NCBI RefSeq assembly: GCF_003265705.1 | Contig: NW_020312785.1 | Span: forward strand, 136,213,376-136,277,375 | Length of the DNA stretch: 64,000 nt | Direction: 5' to 3' | From: Callorhinus ursinus | Taxonomy: Eukaryota > Chordata > Mammalia > Carnivora > Otariidae | In this document: piece by piece, positions 35,845 to 46,955 of the stretch | Numbering within the stretch: the first letter of the stretch is position 1 | How the letters are laid out: each line of letters starts with the position of its first letter | Notes under the pieces: model-generated | What the model was told of the DNA's origin: nothing | The model's database searches: none | The model's input: only the letters and a program-made list of their open reading frames with translations | Made by a program: the position numbers and the translations under genes

Positions 35845-36750
35845 TTTTTCCAGGTTTAAAACTTTTGAAATTCATTGATACGACTGTTCTTCCCTATGAA
35901 ACTGTCCCCTCTCAAGACTCTTGCTTTTTACTCCTTTATAGCCTCTCAGTTCTGCCCTTTCTTTCCATTTACATTGCTTCCACTGTGATACCAACCCTAA
36001 TGATTATAAACCTGAAATGGGACAGTAACCTTGAGATTGCTCTCTTTGCCTTAATCTTGTTTCCTGTTCCTATCTAACATGACATTGATCATATCATTGT
36101 CCAACTTAAAAGCCTCAGTAGATTAAGGGTCATGAAATCAGAGAGATAGGAGTTAGGACTAAAACCCTGCCACTGTCAGCTTGGTGCTATGGGCAGCTTA
36201 TTTTTGGCCAGGCAGCATTACATGCTTGAATACTAGGTCGCATTCTTGGCTCTGGTGTTATGATGGTGACTAAGGTAGCATAAGATTGTCACTAATGGGG
36301 AGGTCAGGAATAATTAATTTGTGGTGCTATTGTGAAAATTTGTAGGGATGTAGATGAAGCTCAGCCTAGGGGTTGATATGAAATAATCTCTGTAATGAAA
36401 CAGTGGTATAAAATCCAAACTCCTTCACTTGGAATGTAAACCCCTTAATACTTTCCTTTGCTGGTATCTTGTCCCTCTATCAACTTTTTTCCATCCGTCA
36501 ATCTACTCTAGCCTGTGAAATTTGCCTTGTGGTTTCTTTCTTTGACTTATGTGATACCTGGGTTTATATACTCTCCTCTTTCTTGGAATACTTTCCCTAC
36601 CACAGGTTTTCCACTCTCCAGAAGCCCTTCTCTGGTGCATCTGTGTGTTTATCATCAAATCACATGCAGCCTGTTTTGTTAATAGATTCTAAGATATCTC
36701 TCCCTCTCAGTTGTGAGTTCATAGAGGATGGGCACCCAGCATTGTGGTTA
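35845..36750 (+). repeat. L2 (ancient LINE) 3' part, with MIR-like insert
   Basis: Two blocks, 35845-36115 and 36415-36750, follow L2 text (tcttggaatactttccc, then ccagaagcccttctctgg, and tgtgagttcatagaggatgggcac). The stretch 36121-36240 between them looks MIR-like. Strong divergence keeps the boundaries approximate. Confidence 0.55.
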
Positions 36751-37091
36751 CATGATGAAGGGACAAAAGAGGAGAGTAAGATTCACCACTGATCCAGAAT
36801 AAAAGAAACTTTTGGGAAAATGTATGTATGTGTGTCATGTGACAGGGATGAAGTAGAGCTCCCAACTTTCTGTTCAAATGTAAATGCTGTGATGTTTTCC
36901 CTTAACCATGATTTTAAAACACTACTTCATTGTATTAATTTAATTTTTCCAGTATGTGATTTTCATTTATTTGCTTTAGCAGTGTTAAAATTGTGACATA
37001 TGATAGATCCAGTTACCATGCTTTCAAACTGGGTATTTTTGAACTTTGAGAATAGATAATACATTCACATGGTTCAAAAAATAAAATATAA

Positions 37092-37222
37092 GGGCGCCTG
37101 GGTGGGTCAGTCAATTAAGTGTCCCTGTCTCAAAGTCCTGGGGTCAAGCCCCTCATCTGGCTCTCTGCTCAGTAGGGAGTTGGGGAGTCTGCTTCTCCCT
37201 CTCCCCCTACCCCCAACTCGTG

Positions 37223-37273
<51 letters not shown>

Positions 37274-37290
37274 AAATAAAATGTTAATTT
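37092..37290 (+). mobile_element. CAN SINE, plus (outer member of an inverted pair)
   Basis: gggcgcctgggtgggtcagtc head, then a (CT)n run at about 37227-37269, and caaataaataaaatgtt tail. The target duplication aaataaaatataa is at 37079-37091 and, beyond the second SINE, 37471-37483. The second SINE therefore landed in this element's tail. Confidence 0.92.
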
Positions 37291-37452
37291 TTTTTAAGAT
37301 TTTATTTATTTATTTGAGGGAGAGAGCACGACTGGCAGGAGGAGTAGAGGAAGAGGGAAAAAGCAGGCTCCCTGCTGAGCAAGGAGCCTGACAATGTGGG
37401 GCTCAATCCCAGGACCCTGGGACCATGACCTGAACCACCCAGACACCCCATA
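37291..37452 (-). mobile_element. CAN SINE, minus (nested in the tail of the preceding SINE)
   Basis: ttttaagattttatttatttatttgagggagagagc through gcaggctccctgctgagc to gaaccacccagacacccc. The A-rich remainder (taaaatctttaaaaataaat) after it continues the first SINE's tail. The two are tail-to-tail and complementary over most of their length. Confidence 0.9.
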
Positions 37453-38541
37453 AAATCTTTAAAAATAAATAAATAAAATATAAAGAGATATACAATAAAA
37501 ATGTATCCCCTCCCCCAAGAAAAGAAAAAAAATGCCCATGTTTTATTTTCTTATGATTCTTATTCAAGCAGGTAACTAGTAGCAAAGTATACACTTTGTT
37601 TTTGCTTTCTTACTTTGCAATATATCTTGGAGATCTTTCCATATTAGAATATGTGGAGAGCCTTCTTCATTCCTTTATTGCACATCTGCACCTAAAGGAA
37701 TGGCATTATCCTCACCCACCACCATTCAAGGAGCCATCCTGAGGTCCTCTTCTCTGTCAGATTGCCTCTCCAAGTGGTTGCTCGGTTGTGTGTGTGCACC
37801 ATGATTTATTTAACCTTTCCCTCTTGATGGATACTTAGGTTATTTCCAGGTTTTTAGTCTTATAAACAGTGGTGTAATAAATAACTTTCTATACTCATTA
37901 TTTTGTCCATATATAAATATCTCTGTAGGATAAATTCCTAGATGAGAAATTTCTATCTATATTGCCAATTGACCCTCTTAGAGGTTAATTTATAAATTTT
38001 ATGTAATCCCAATAAAAACTACCACAGTTTTTTTAGACATTTCTCCTCTCCAACCAAAGAACTGATTAGAGTTCATAAGGAAAAATAAGTAACTTTTAGG
38101 AAAACTCTGAAAATGTGTAATGGGGTTGAGGATGGAGCAGTTGGATAGAGCTAGCCTACCTGGTATTAAACCATGGCATTGGCACCATTCTTTTTAAATA
38201 ATTGAGATTTTATAACATGGTTTAAAATCTGCCCTCTCTCATCCAACAAAGACTTGTTCTTTTCTTGTGTTTTCTTAGACACTCTTTGTTTATTTTTTAT
38301 ACATGATTTCTAGACTCAGTTTAAAAAAAAACACCCATGATAGTTTTTGCAGGTTTCTTTTAGTGGTCATGTTAAATTTATGAGTTAATCTTCTAATACC
38401 ATATTTTTTTGAGATAACCAAATAATGGCTTTTTGAAGATACCTCAAGAGCTACTTATGGGGAATTGAGAGGGGGAAACTGGTAGCTTTGAATGTGTTAA
38501 ATTGAACTGACACAGAAATTTGATTTTTTTTTTTTTTGTAG

Positions 38542-38655
38542 GAAAGTGACTATTTCACCCCACAAGGAGAATTCCGTGTGGACAAAGCAGGATCCCCCAC
38601 GTTGTTGAATTGCCTTATGTATAAAATGTCGTACTACAGATTTGGAGAAATGCAG
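38542..38655 (+). CDS. STT3B: STT3B coding exon (exon 14)
   Basis: This 114-bp exon encodes [21 protein letters not shown]...[11 protein letters not shown], about residues 692-729, in the lumenal domain. ESDYF...GEFRVDK and [16 protein letters not shown] are conserved in eukaryotic STT3. The acceptor follows a long T tract ending gtag. The donor is gttggt, the least consensus-like in this gene. Reading continues openly past the donor into the intron for about 100 codons, but that extension is AT-rich and has no family match. Both ends are phase 0. Confidence 0.96.
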
Positions 38656-39179
38656 GTTGGTTATATCAGTTTTCCTATAATCTTTATTCAAAGGAATATT
38701 TTTAAAGTAGTCTTGTTTGCCTCCAGAAAACAGGATAATGAATGTTTTAGTTGTGCTCTAAAGAAAAATATGCTATCTAAAGATTCCACACACCCCCTTA
38801 AATTTAGATTTCTGAAACTACTTTGTAAAAAGGGGGGAAATTTTTTTAGAGCAAAGACTTCTTCCCAAAATATTAACGCTAGGCTCAAATTCAGCCTTCG
38901 CTTGCCATCTTACCTTTTGGTCTCATGCTTTTGGAAGACATTTTTCTGTAGGGGAGAGTCTTCTAGGTAGGAAACCACATGATCTTAAGTAGGCTACTTT
39001 GCTGTTTGGTGGGAGAAAGCCTGAACTTAAAGAGTCAAGATATAGTCACTTCAGATATTCTCTCACTGTTCTGTTACCACAGCTGGCTGGGACTGTCTGG
39101 GTAAGAGTTTCCTAGAATATTAGAATGATGTGCGTACAAAAGCTTAAGGGTCCCGACAATGAGTGAATATGCAAAGAGG

Positions 39180-39330
39180 CATTGTGACAAAATGAAAACA
39201 GTGGACTTCCTGCCATAATACCTGGGTTTTAGATCTGGCTCTGTCAGGTTATGTAACCCTTGGACAAGTCACATCCTCCCTGGACTCATTTTTTTCCTTG
39301 TCTTTATATATATAGGTGCTGGACTAATGA
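39180..39330 (+). repeat. MIR, plus
   Basis: tacctgggttttagatctggctctg, then ggacaagtcac and ggactcattttt follow the MIR core. Confidence 0.6.
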
Positions 39331-39540
39331 CTTGATTTCTGGGGTTCTTCATAGCTCTCTTAGATTATATGACTGTAATGCCAAGTTAGACCTTCATACT
39401 AAGATTTTAGTGAAAACTGCCTGATCTCATATTGCTTTCTGATTGATCCTAGAAGGTAGAGGAAAAATTGCTTGTTGAACTTTATGCAGGGGTCAAGGTA
39501 ATTATTATTCATTCAGAATTACTCTATAGGTGGCTTTTTT

Positions 39541-39709
39541 TCTGTTTCTGGTTTTTTTTTCGTTTTGTTTTGTTTTTAAGTACAGTTGACAACATAATAT
39601 TACATTAGTTTCAGGTATACAGTGTAGTAATTGGACAAGATTAGACATTGTGTTCACAAGTGTAGCTACCATCGTCACTATACAATGCTATTACAGTACC
39701 ATTGACTAT
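39541..39709 (-). mobile_element. L1 3' end (L1MA-type), minus, with target duplication
   Basis: aagtacagttgacaacataa, then tagtttcaggtatacagtg and agtgtagctaccatcgtcac is the reverse complement of the common mammalian L1 3' terminus. Duplicated flanks actctataggtggctt (39521-39536) and actctacaggtggctt (39710-39725) differ at one base. Confidence 0.85.
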
Positions 39710-40249
39710 ACTCTACAGGTGGCTTTAAAAAAATAGACAATAATTTTACTACAAGATTTAGGGTTTTGTTTGTGTTTCAGTTTTCTTTGAAGGCAACTGT
39801 GTGGTCTCTAAACTCATGTAAGAAGGAAGCACTTAAACCATGATAATTAGCTCTCTAAGAAAATGGGTCAAAGATTAGTTTTTCTGGTCATAATGATAGC
39901 ATCAAAAGACTTTTTCGTGTGTATGTCCTTTAAATTTATCAACAGTTTCAAGTCATGCTTCTAGCATGCATTCATTCTGATGTCTTCCCTATTAAAAATA
40001 AATTTTTGAGATATGAGTACAACTTTTCTTTCATATAGATATGCAAGAACAAGTTACGCCCTTATTAGCGTTTGTTTTTGCTTTCAAGTTGAATTTGCTT
40101 ATGCTCTGTGTGAACATAAACTTATTCTGAGAATTTCTTAAAATCTTCTCCCCTTCCCCCATTTTTTCCTTTTTTCATTCCTCATAAATCCTCCCATGGT
40201 TTGGCTTTTCTAACTTCCTTTATAGTTTCCACTTTCTGGATGTAGTATC

Positions 40250-40380
40250 GCTGCTTACTTGTGCATTTATTTAACAAATAACACTGGGGAGATAAAGCCA
40301 CACTCTGAATAAGATAAAGTCATCATGCAGCTTACATCCTGGTGGAGGATACAGGTAATTTTAAAAATAAATAACAAGCT
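40250..40380 (+). repeat. L2-like repeat, left half (split by L1)
   Basis: Text with cattcttattta.. , acactggggagataaagcc and tcttacatcctggtggagg style resembles L2 and continues at 47615-47830 once the L1 between them is removed. Confidence 0.5.
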
Positions 40381-42197
40381 ATAGGGGGGCGGAGCAAGAT
40401 GGCGGAGGAGTGGGAGACCTGGATTTCGTCTGGTCTCAGGAATTCAGCTGAATAGGGATCAAACCATTCTGAACACCTACAAACTCAACAGGAGATCGAA
40501 GAAGAGAGTAGCAACAACTCTTTGAACAGAGAAGCGACCACTTACTGGAAGGTAGGACATGTGGAGAAGTGAATCCGAGGCAATATTCAGGAGAATAGAC
40601 GGCGGGGGAGGGGGCCTCCATCGGCCAGTTCTGGCAAGTGATAGAGCCGCGGAGCACAAAATCAGAATTTTTAGAAGTCGGTTCCGCAGAGGGACGTCGC
40701 TCCAGTGGCTAAGCGGGACGTGGAAACCTCGCAGGACAGTGTTCACTCAGGACCCTTGGGGTCACAGAAAGACCGGGGGTGCCTGAGTGCGCCAGAGCTC
40801 CCAGGTATCGGAGCTGGGAAGCCGGCTGCAGAGACGGAGCCGAGGTGCGGGCTCTCAGCTCAGGGTTGCCATAAACTGTGATCAGTGACACAGGCCACTG
40901 CTCCTCCAGCAGGGACCCAACAAGCGGCAGATCCGAGGAGACTCCCCTTCCTCCCCCGGGAGGAGCGGCACGGGAGCGCACCGCAGGGATCTGCTGAGTT
41001 TGGAGACTCCACACGGGGTCGGGTGCCAGAGAGAAACACTCGGTCACAGGCCAGATGAGCACGGAGTGGGGCTGGAGACCAGGACACGGGAGTGACTGAC
41101 TGCCTTTCTCTGGGGGCACACTGAGGAGCGGGGCTCCGAGTTCTCAACTCCTCCGGGCGGAGTTTGGGAGGCCACCATTTTCACTCTTGTCCTCCAAAGC
41201 CGTACCGAGAGCTTGCAGGGAACAAAAGCTCCTGAGAGCAAACCCGAGCAGCTTGGTTAGCCCCGACGGCAAGGGCAGGGCAATTCCGCCTCCGGCAAAG
41301 ACATTTGGAAACCACGGCAACAGGCCCCTCCCCCAGAAGATCAGCACCAACAGCCAGCAAGCCAAGACCAAGTTTACCGATCAAGGAGAACGGGAGAACT
41401 CCAGCGCTAGGGGAATACTGCACATAAAATTCATGGCTTTTTGCCATGATTCATTAGTTTTTCAAAGTTAATTTTTTTAACTGTTTTTGGGGTTTTTTTT
41501 TTTTGAATTTTTCTTTTTCCCTTTTTCAACCAACATCTTATCAATCCCTTTTTTAAAAAAACATTTTTTATTTTCCATTTTTACAGTCGTATTTTATCCC
41601 TTCATAGTAGTTACCCTTATTTTTGGCATATATATATAAGTTCTTCTCTCTTTAAAATTTTGATATACAGTTTCTTCTAACAGATCAAAATATACCCTAA
41701 ATCACTAGTGTATGGCTTTGTTCTAGTCTCCTGCCTGATCAGTCTCTCCCATGTTTTTTCTTTTCTTTTTTCTTTTTTTAAAATCTTCCTTCTTTCAAAC
41801 AACATCTTATCAATTCTGTTTATAAAACCTTTTATGAGTTTCATCTTTATAGTCATCTTCCATCCCTTCATTGTATCAACCCTTATTTTGCACATATATA
41901 AGTCTTTCTTCCTTTAAAATTTTAGGAGGCACTTCTTCTAACAGACCAAAATACACCCAAAATCTAGTGTGTGGCACTGATCTATGCACTAGCCTGATCA
42001 TATTTGATCATATTTTTTTTTGTTTTGTTTTTGTTTGTTTTTATCTTTTTCTTTTATTTCTCTTTCTTTTTTCTTTCTTTCCCTTTCTTTTCCCCTGGTT
42101 TCAGGTCTTTTCTGATTTGTATAGAGTGTATTTGCTGGGGATGTTGTTAACCTGTTAGCATTCTGTTCTCTCATTCATCTATTCTCCCCTGGACAAA
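40381..42197 (+). promoter_or_regulatory. L1 5'UTR with promoter-like start
   Basis: This is the only GC- and CpG-rich stretch of any length in the window (to about 41350). It begins ggggggcggagcaagatggcgg; the caagatggcgg core resembles the YY1 site at the start of human L1. The second half becomes T-rich and contains a tandem duplication with period near 269 bp (units from about 41527 and 41796). Long antisense open frames here reflect GC content, not genes. Confidence 0.8.
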
Positions 42198-43088
42198 ATG
42201 ACAAGACGAAAAAAATCACCACAGCAAAAAGAACAAGAGGTAGTACCGTCTGCCAGGAACCTACTCAATACGGACATTAGTACGATGTCGGACGTAGAGT
42301 TCAGAATCATGACTTTAAAGATACTAGCTGGGCTTGAAAAAAGCGTGGAAGTTATTAGAGAAACCCTTTCTGGAGAAATAAAAGAACGAAAATCTAACCA
42401 AGTTGAAATCAAAAAGGGTTTTAATGAGGTGCAATCAAAAATGGGGGCACCAGCTGCTAGGATAAATGAGGCAGAAGAGAGAATCAGCGATATAGAAGAC
42501 CAAATGATGGAAAATAAAGAGGCTGAGAAAAAGAGAAACAACTACAGGATCACGAGGGCAGAATTCGAGAGATAAGCGAAACAATAAGACAAAACAATAT
42601 TAGAATAATTGGATCCCAGAAGAAGAAGAAAGAGAGAGAGGGGCAGAAGGTATATTGGACCAAATTATAGCAGAGAACTTCCCTAATGTGGGGAAGGAAA
42701 CAGGCATCAAATCCAGGAGGCACAGAGAACCCCTCTCAAAATCAATAAAAATAGGCCAACACCCCGACATCTAATAGTAAAACTTACAAGTCTCAGAGAC
42801 AAAGAGAAAATCCTGAAAGCAGCTCGGGAGAAGAGATACGTAACCTACAATGGTAGAAACATTAGATTGGCAACAGACCTATCCACGGAGACCTGGCAGG
42901 CCAGAAAGGACTGGCATGATATCTTTAGAGCACTAAACGAGAAAAATATGCAGCCAAGAATATTATGTCCAGCAAGGCTGTCATTGAAAATAGAAGGAGA
43001 GGTAAAAAGCTTCCAGGAAAAACAAAAATTAAAGGAATTTGCAAACACAAAACCAACCCTACAAGAAATATTGAAAGGGCTCCTCTAA
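42198..43088 (+). pseudogene. L1 ORF1 (RNA-binding chaperone), broken
   Basis: ORF1p is the L1 nucleic-acid chaperone that coats L1 RNA. The first 125 codons are open (MTRRKKSPQQKEQE..., a coiled-coil region with VEIKKGFNEVQSKM), ending at TAA 42573-42575 after a frameshift. The middle is recognisable only by changing frame at least twice near 42545-42625 and again near 42715-42840. The C-terminal domain is open at 42867-43088 (WQARKDWHDIFRALNEKN...LQEILKGLL). The broken reading frame makes it non-functional. Confidence 0.9.
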
Positions 43089-43169
43089 GCAAAGAGAGAG
43101 CCTAAAAGCAGCATAGATCAGAAAGGAACACAGACAATATACAGTCACAGTCACCTTACAGGCAATACA

Positions 43170-46100
43170 ATGACACTAAATTCCTATCTTTCAATTGTTA
43201 CCCTGAATGTAAATGGGCTAAATGCCCCAATAAAAAGACACAGGCTATCAGATTGGATTAAAAAACAAGACCCATCCATATGCTGTCTGCAAGAGACTCA
43301 TTTTAGACCCAAAGACACCCCCAGATTGAAAGTGAGGGGGTGAAAAACAATTTACCATGCTAATGGACACCAAAAGAAAGCTGGGGTGGGGTGGCAATTC
43401 TTATATCAGACAAATTAGATTTTAAACCAAAGACTGTAATAAGAGATGAAGAAGGACACTAAATCTTACTTAAAGGGTCTCTCCAACAAGAAGATCTAAT
43501 AATTGTAAATATCTATGCCCCAAACATGGGAGCAGCCACTTTTATAAGGCAATTAATAACAAAAGCAAAGAAATACATTGACAACAATAGAATAATAGTG
43601 GGGGACTTTAACACCCCCCTGACTGAAATGGACAGATCATCTAAGCAAAAGATCAACAAGGAAATAAAGACTTTAAATGACACACTGGACCAAATGGACT
43701 TCACAGACATACTCAGAACATTCCATCCCAAAGCAACGGAATACACATTCTTCTCTAGTGCCCATGGAACATTCTCCAGAATTGATCACATCCTAGGTCA
43801 CAAATCAGGTCTCAACAGATACCAAAAGATTGGGATCATTCCCTGCATGTTTTCAGAACACAGTGCTTTGAAACTAGAACTCAATCACAAGAGGAAAGTC
43901 AGAAAGAACTCAAATACATGGAGGCTAAAGAGCATCCTACTAAAGAATGAATGGGTCAACCAGGAAATTAAAGAAGAATTAAAAAAATTCATGGAAACCC
44001 ATGAAAATGAAAACACAACTGTTCAAAATCTTTGGGATACAGCAAAGGCAGTCCTGAGAGGAAAGTATATAGCAATACAAGCCTTTCTCAAGAAACAAGA
44101 AAGGTCTCAAATATACAACTTAACCCTACACCTAAAGGAGCTGGAGAAAGAACAGCAAATAAAGCCTAAACCCAGTAGGAGAAGAGAAATAATAAAGATC
44201 AGAGCAGAAATCAATGAAATAGAAACCAAAAGAACAGTAGAACAGATCAACGAAACTAGGAGCTGGTTCTTTGAAAGAATTAACAAGATTGATAAACCGC
44301 TGGCCAGACTTATCAAAAAGAAAAGAGAAAGGACCCAAATCAACAAAATCATGAATGAAAGAGGAGAGATCACAACCAACACCAAAGAAATACAATTATA
44401 AGAATATATTATGAGCAACTCTTTGCCAGCAAATTAGATAACCTGGAAGAAATGGGTGCATTCCTAGACATGTATCAACTACCAAAACTGAACCAGGAAG
44501 AAATAGAAAACCTGAACAGACCTATAACCACTAGAAATTGAAGCAGTCATCAAAAATCTCCCAACAAAAGCCCAGGGCCAGATGGCTTCCCAGGGGAATT
44601 CTATCAAACATTTAAAGAAGAATTAATACCTATTCTCCTGAAACTGTTCCAAGAAATAGAAATGGAAGGAAAACTTCCAAACTCATTTTATGAGGCCACC
44701 ATTACCTTCATCCCAAAACCAGACAAAGACCCCGTCAAAAAGAATTACAGACCAATATCCTTGATGAACATGGATGCAAAAATTCTCACCAAAATACTAG
44801 CCAATAGGATCCAACAGTACATTAAAAGGATTATTCACCACGACCAAGTGGGATTTATCCCTGGGCTGCAAGGTTGGTTCAACATCCGCAAATCAATCAA
44901 CGTGATACAATACATTAACAAAAGAAAGAACAAGAGTCACATGATCCTCTCAATAGATGCAGAAAAAGCATTTGACAAAGTACAGCATCCTTTCTTGGTC
45001 CAAACTCTTCAGAGTATAGGGATAGAGGGTACATACCTCAATATCATAAAAGCCATCTTTGGAAAACCTACAGTGAATATCATTCTCAATGGGGAAAAGA
45101 AGGTCAGGAACGCGGCAGGGATGTCCACTATCACCACTGCTATTCAACATAGTATTAGAAGTCCTAGCCACAGCAATCAGACAACAAAAAGAAATCAAAG
45201 GCATCCAAATCGGCAAAGAGGAAGTCAAACTCTCACTCTTTGCAGATGATATGATACTGTATGTGGAAAACCCAAAAGACTCCACCCCAAAACTGCTAGA
45301 ACTCATACAGAAATTCAGTAAAGGAGCAGGATATAAAAATCAATGCACAGAAATCAGTGGCATTCCTATCCACCAGCAACAAGACAGAAGAGAGACAAAT
45401 CAAGGAGTCGATCCCATTTACAATTGCACCTAAAACCTTAAGATAACCTAGGAATAAATTTAACCAAAGAGGCAAAGGATCTGTACTCAGAAAACTATAA
45501 AATACTCATGAAAGAAATTGAAGAAGACACAAAGAAATGGAAAAACATTCCATGCTCATGGATTGGAAGAACAAACATTGTGAAGATGTCAATGCTACCT
45601 AGAGCAATCTACACATTCAATGCATTCCCCATCAAAATCCCATCCACTGTTTTCAAAGAAATGGAACAAATTTGTATGGAACCAGAAGAGACCCTGAATA
45701 GCCAGAGGAATATTGAAAAAGAAAAGCAAAGCTGGTGGCATCACAATTCCAGACTTCCAGCTCTATTACAAAGCTGTCATCATCAAGACAGTATGGTACT
45801 GGCACAAAAACAGACACATAGATCAGTGTAACAGAATCGAGAGCCCAGAAATGGACCCTCAACTCTATGGTCAACTAATCTTTCACAAAGCAGGAAAGAA
45901 TGTCCAATGGAATAAAGACACTCTCTTCAACAAATGGTGTTGGGAAACTTGGACAGCCACGTGCAGAAGAATGAAACTGGACCATTTCCTTACACCACAC
46001 ACAAAAATAGACTCCAAATGGTTGAAAGACCTAAACGTGAGACAGGAGTCCATCAAAATCCTAAAGGAGAACACAGGTAGCAATCTCTTCGACCTCAGCC

Positions 46101-46955
46101 GCAGCATCTTCTTCCTAGAAACCTTGCCAAAGGCAAGGGAAGCAAGGGCAAAAATGAACTATTGGGATTTCATCAAGATAAAAAGCTTTTGCAAAACAAA
46201 AGAAACAGTCCACAAAACCAAAAGACAACCGACAGAATGGGAGAAGATATTTGCAAATGACATATCAGATAAAGGGCTAATATCCAAAATCTATAAAGAA
46301 CTTATCAAACTCAACACCCAAAGAACAAATGATCCAATCAAGAAATGGGCAGATGACATGAACAGACATTTTTCCAAAGAAGACATCCAAGTGGCCAACA
46401 GACACATGAAAAAGTGCTCAACATCGCTCGACATCAGGGAAATCTAAATCAAAACCTCAATGAGATACCACCTCACACCAGTCAGAGTGGCTAGAATTAA
46501 CAAGTCAGGAAACGACAGATGTTGGCGGGGATGTGGAGAAAGGGGAACCCTCCTACACTGTTGGTGGGAATGCAAGCTGGTGCAACCCCTCTGGAAAACA
46601 GTATGGAGGTTCCTCAAACAGTTGAAAATAGAGCTACCTTACGATCCAGCAATTGCACTACTGGGTATTTACCCCAAAGATACAAATGTAGGGATCTGAA
46701 GGGGTATTTGCACCCCAGTGTTTATAGCAGCAATGTCCACAATAGCCAAAGTGTGGAAAGAGCCAAGATGTCCATTGACAGATGAATGGATAAAGAAGAA
46801 GTGGTATATATACACAATGGAATATTATGCAGTCATCAAAAGGAATGAGATCTTGCCATTTGCAACGACGTGGATGGAACTGGAGGGTGTTATGCCGAGT
46901 GAAATAAGTCAGTCAGAGAAAGACATGTATCATACGACCTCACTGATAGGAGGAA
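43170..46955 (+). pseudogene. L1 ORF2 (endonuclease / reverse transcriptase), broken
   Basis: ORF2p normally nicks the target and copies L1 RNA. It starts MTLNSYLSIVTLNVNGLN; the endonuclease domain includes GDFNTPL and SRIDHI. RT motifs follow: [36 protein letters not shown] and FADD (45239-45250). The Cys-rich end is [15 protein letters not shown] (CX3CX7HX4C, 46520-46573). Lesions include TGA at 43341, an insertion near 43385, TAA at 43460 and 44399, and frameshifts near 44400-44660, 45090-45110, 45340-45510, 45700, 46440 and 46700. It is clearly dead, but each domain is recognisable, so the copy is not very old. The stop is approximate. Confidence 0.92.

Larger units (their letters stand above)
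37045..37985 (-). mobile_element. Old L1 (L1ME/MC-type) 3'UTR, antisense, split by SINE pair
   Basis: agataatacattcacatggttc before and tccatattagaatatgtgg, gatggatacttaggttatttcc and tctgtaggataaattcctaga after the SINE pair are reverse-complement L1 3'UTR text. Sequence at 37985-38180 may continue as a different, sense, L1 fragment. Confidence 0.65.

Noticed and set aside
17957..37270. CT-rich and TC-rich tracts as regulatory elements
   Set aside because: The (TC)n run near 17957-17980 and the (CT)n run near 37227-37269 are internal parts of CAN SINEs.
38578..38970. 130-codon open frame running through STT3B exon 14 into the intron
   Set aside because: Only the first part (to 38655) is STT3B; the rest is intronic, AT-rich and without family match.
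40436..41447. Several antisense open frames of 65-136 codons
   Set aside because: They lie in the GC-rich 5'UTR of the L1, where stop codons are rare by composition; none resembles a protein family.
43526..44401. Longest open frame in the window (291 codons)
   Set aside because: It is not a host gene; it is a surviving piece of L1 ORF2 covering the endonuclease and following region.
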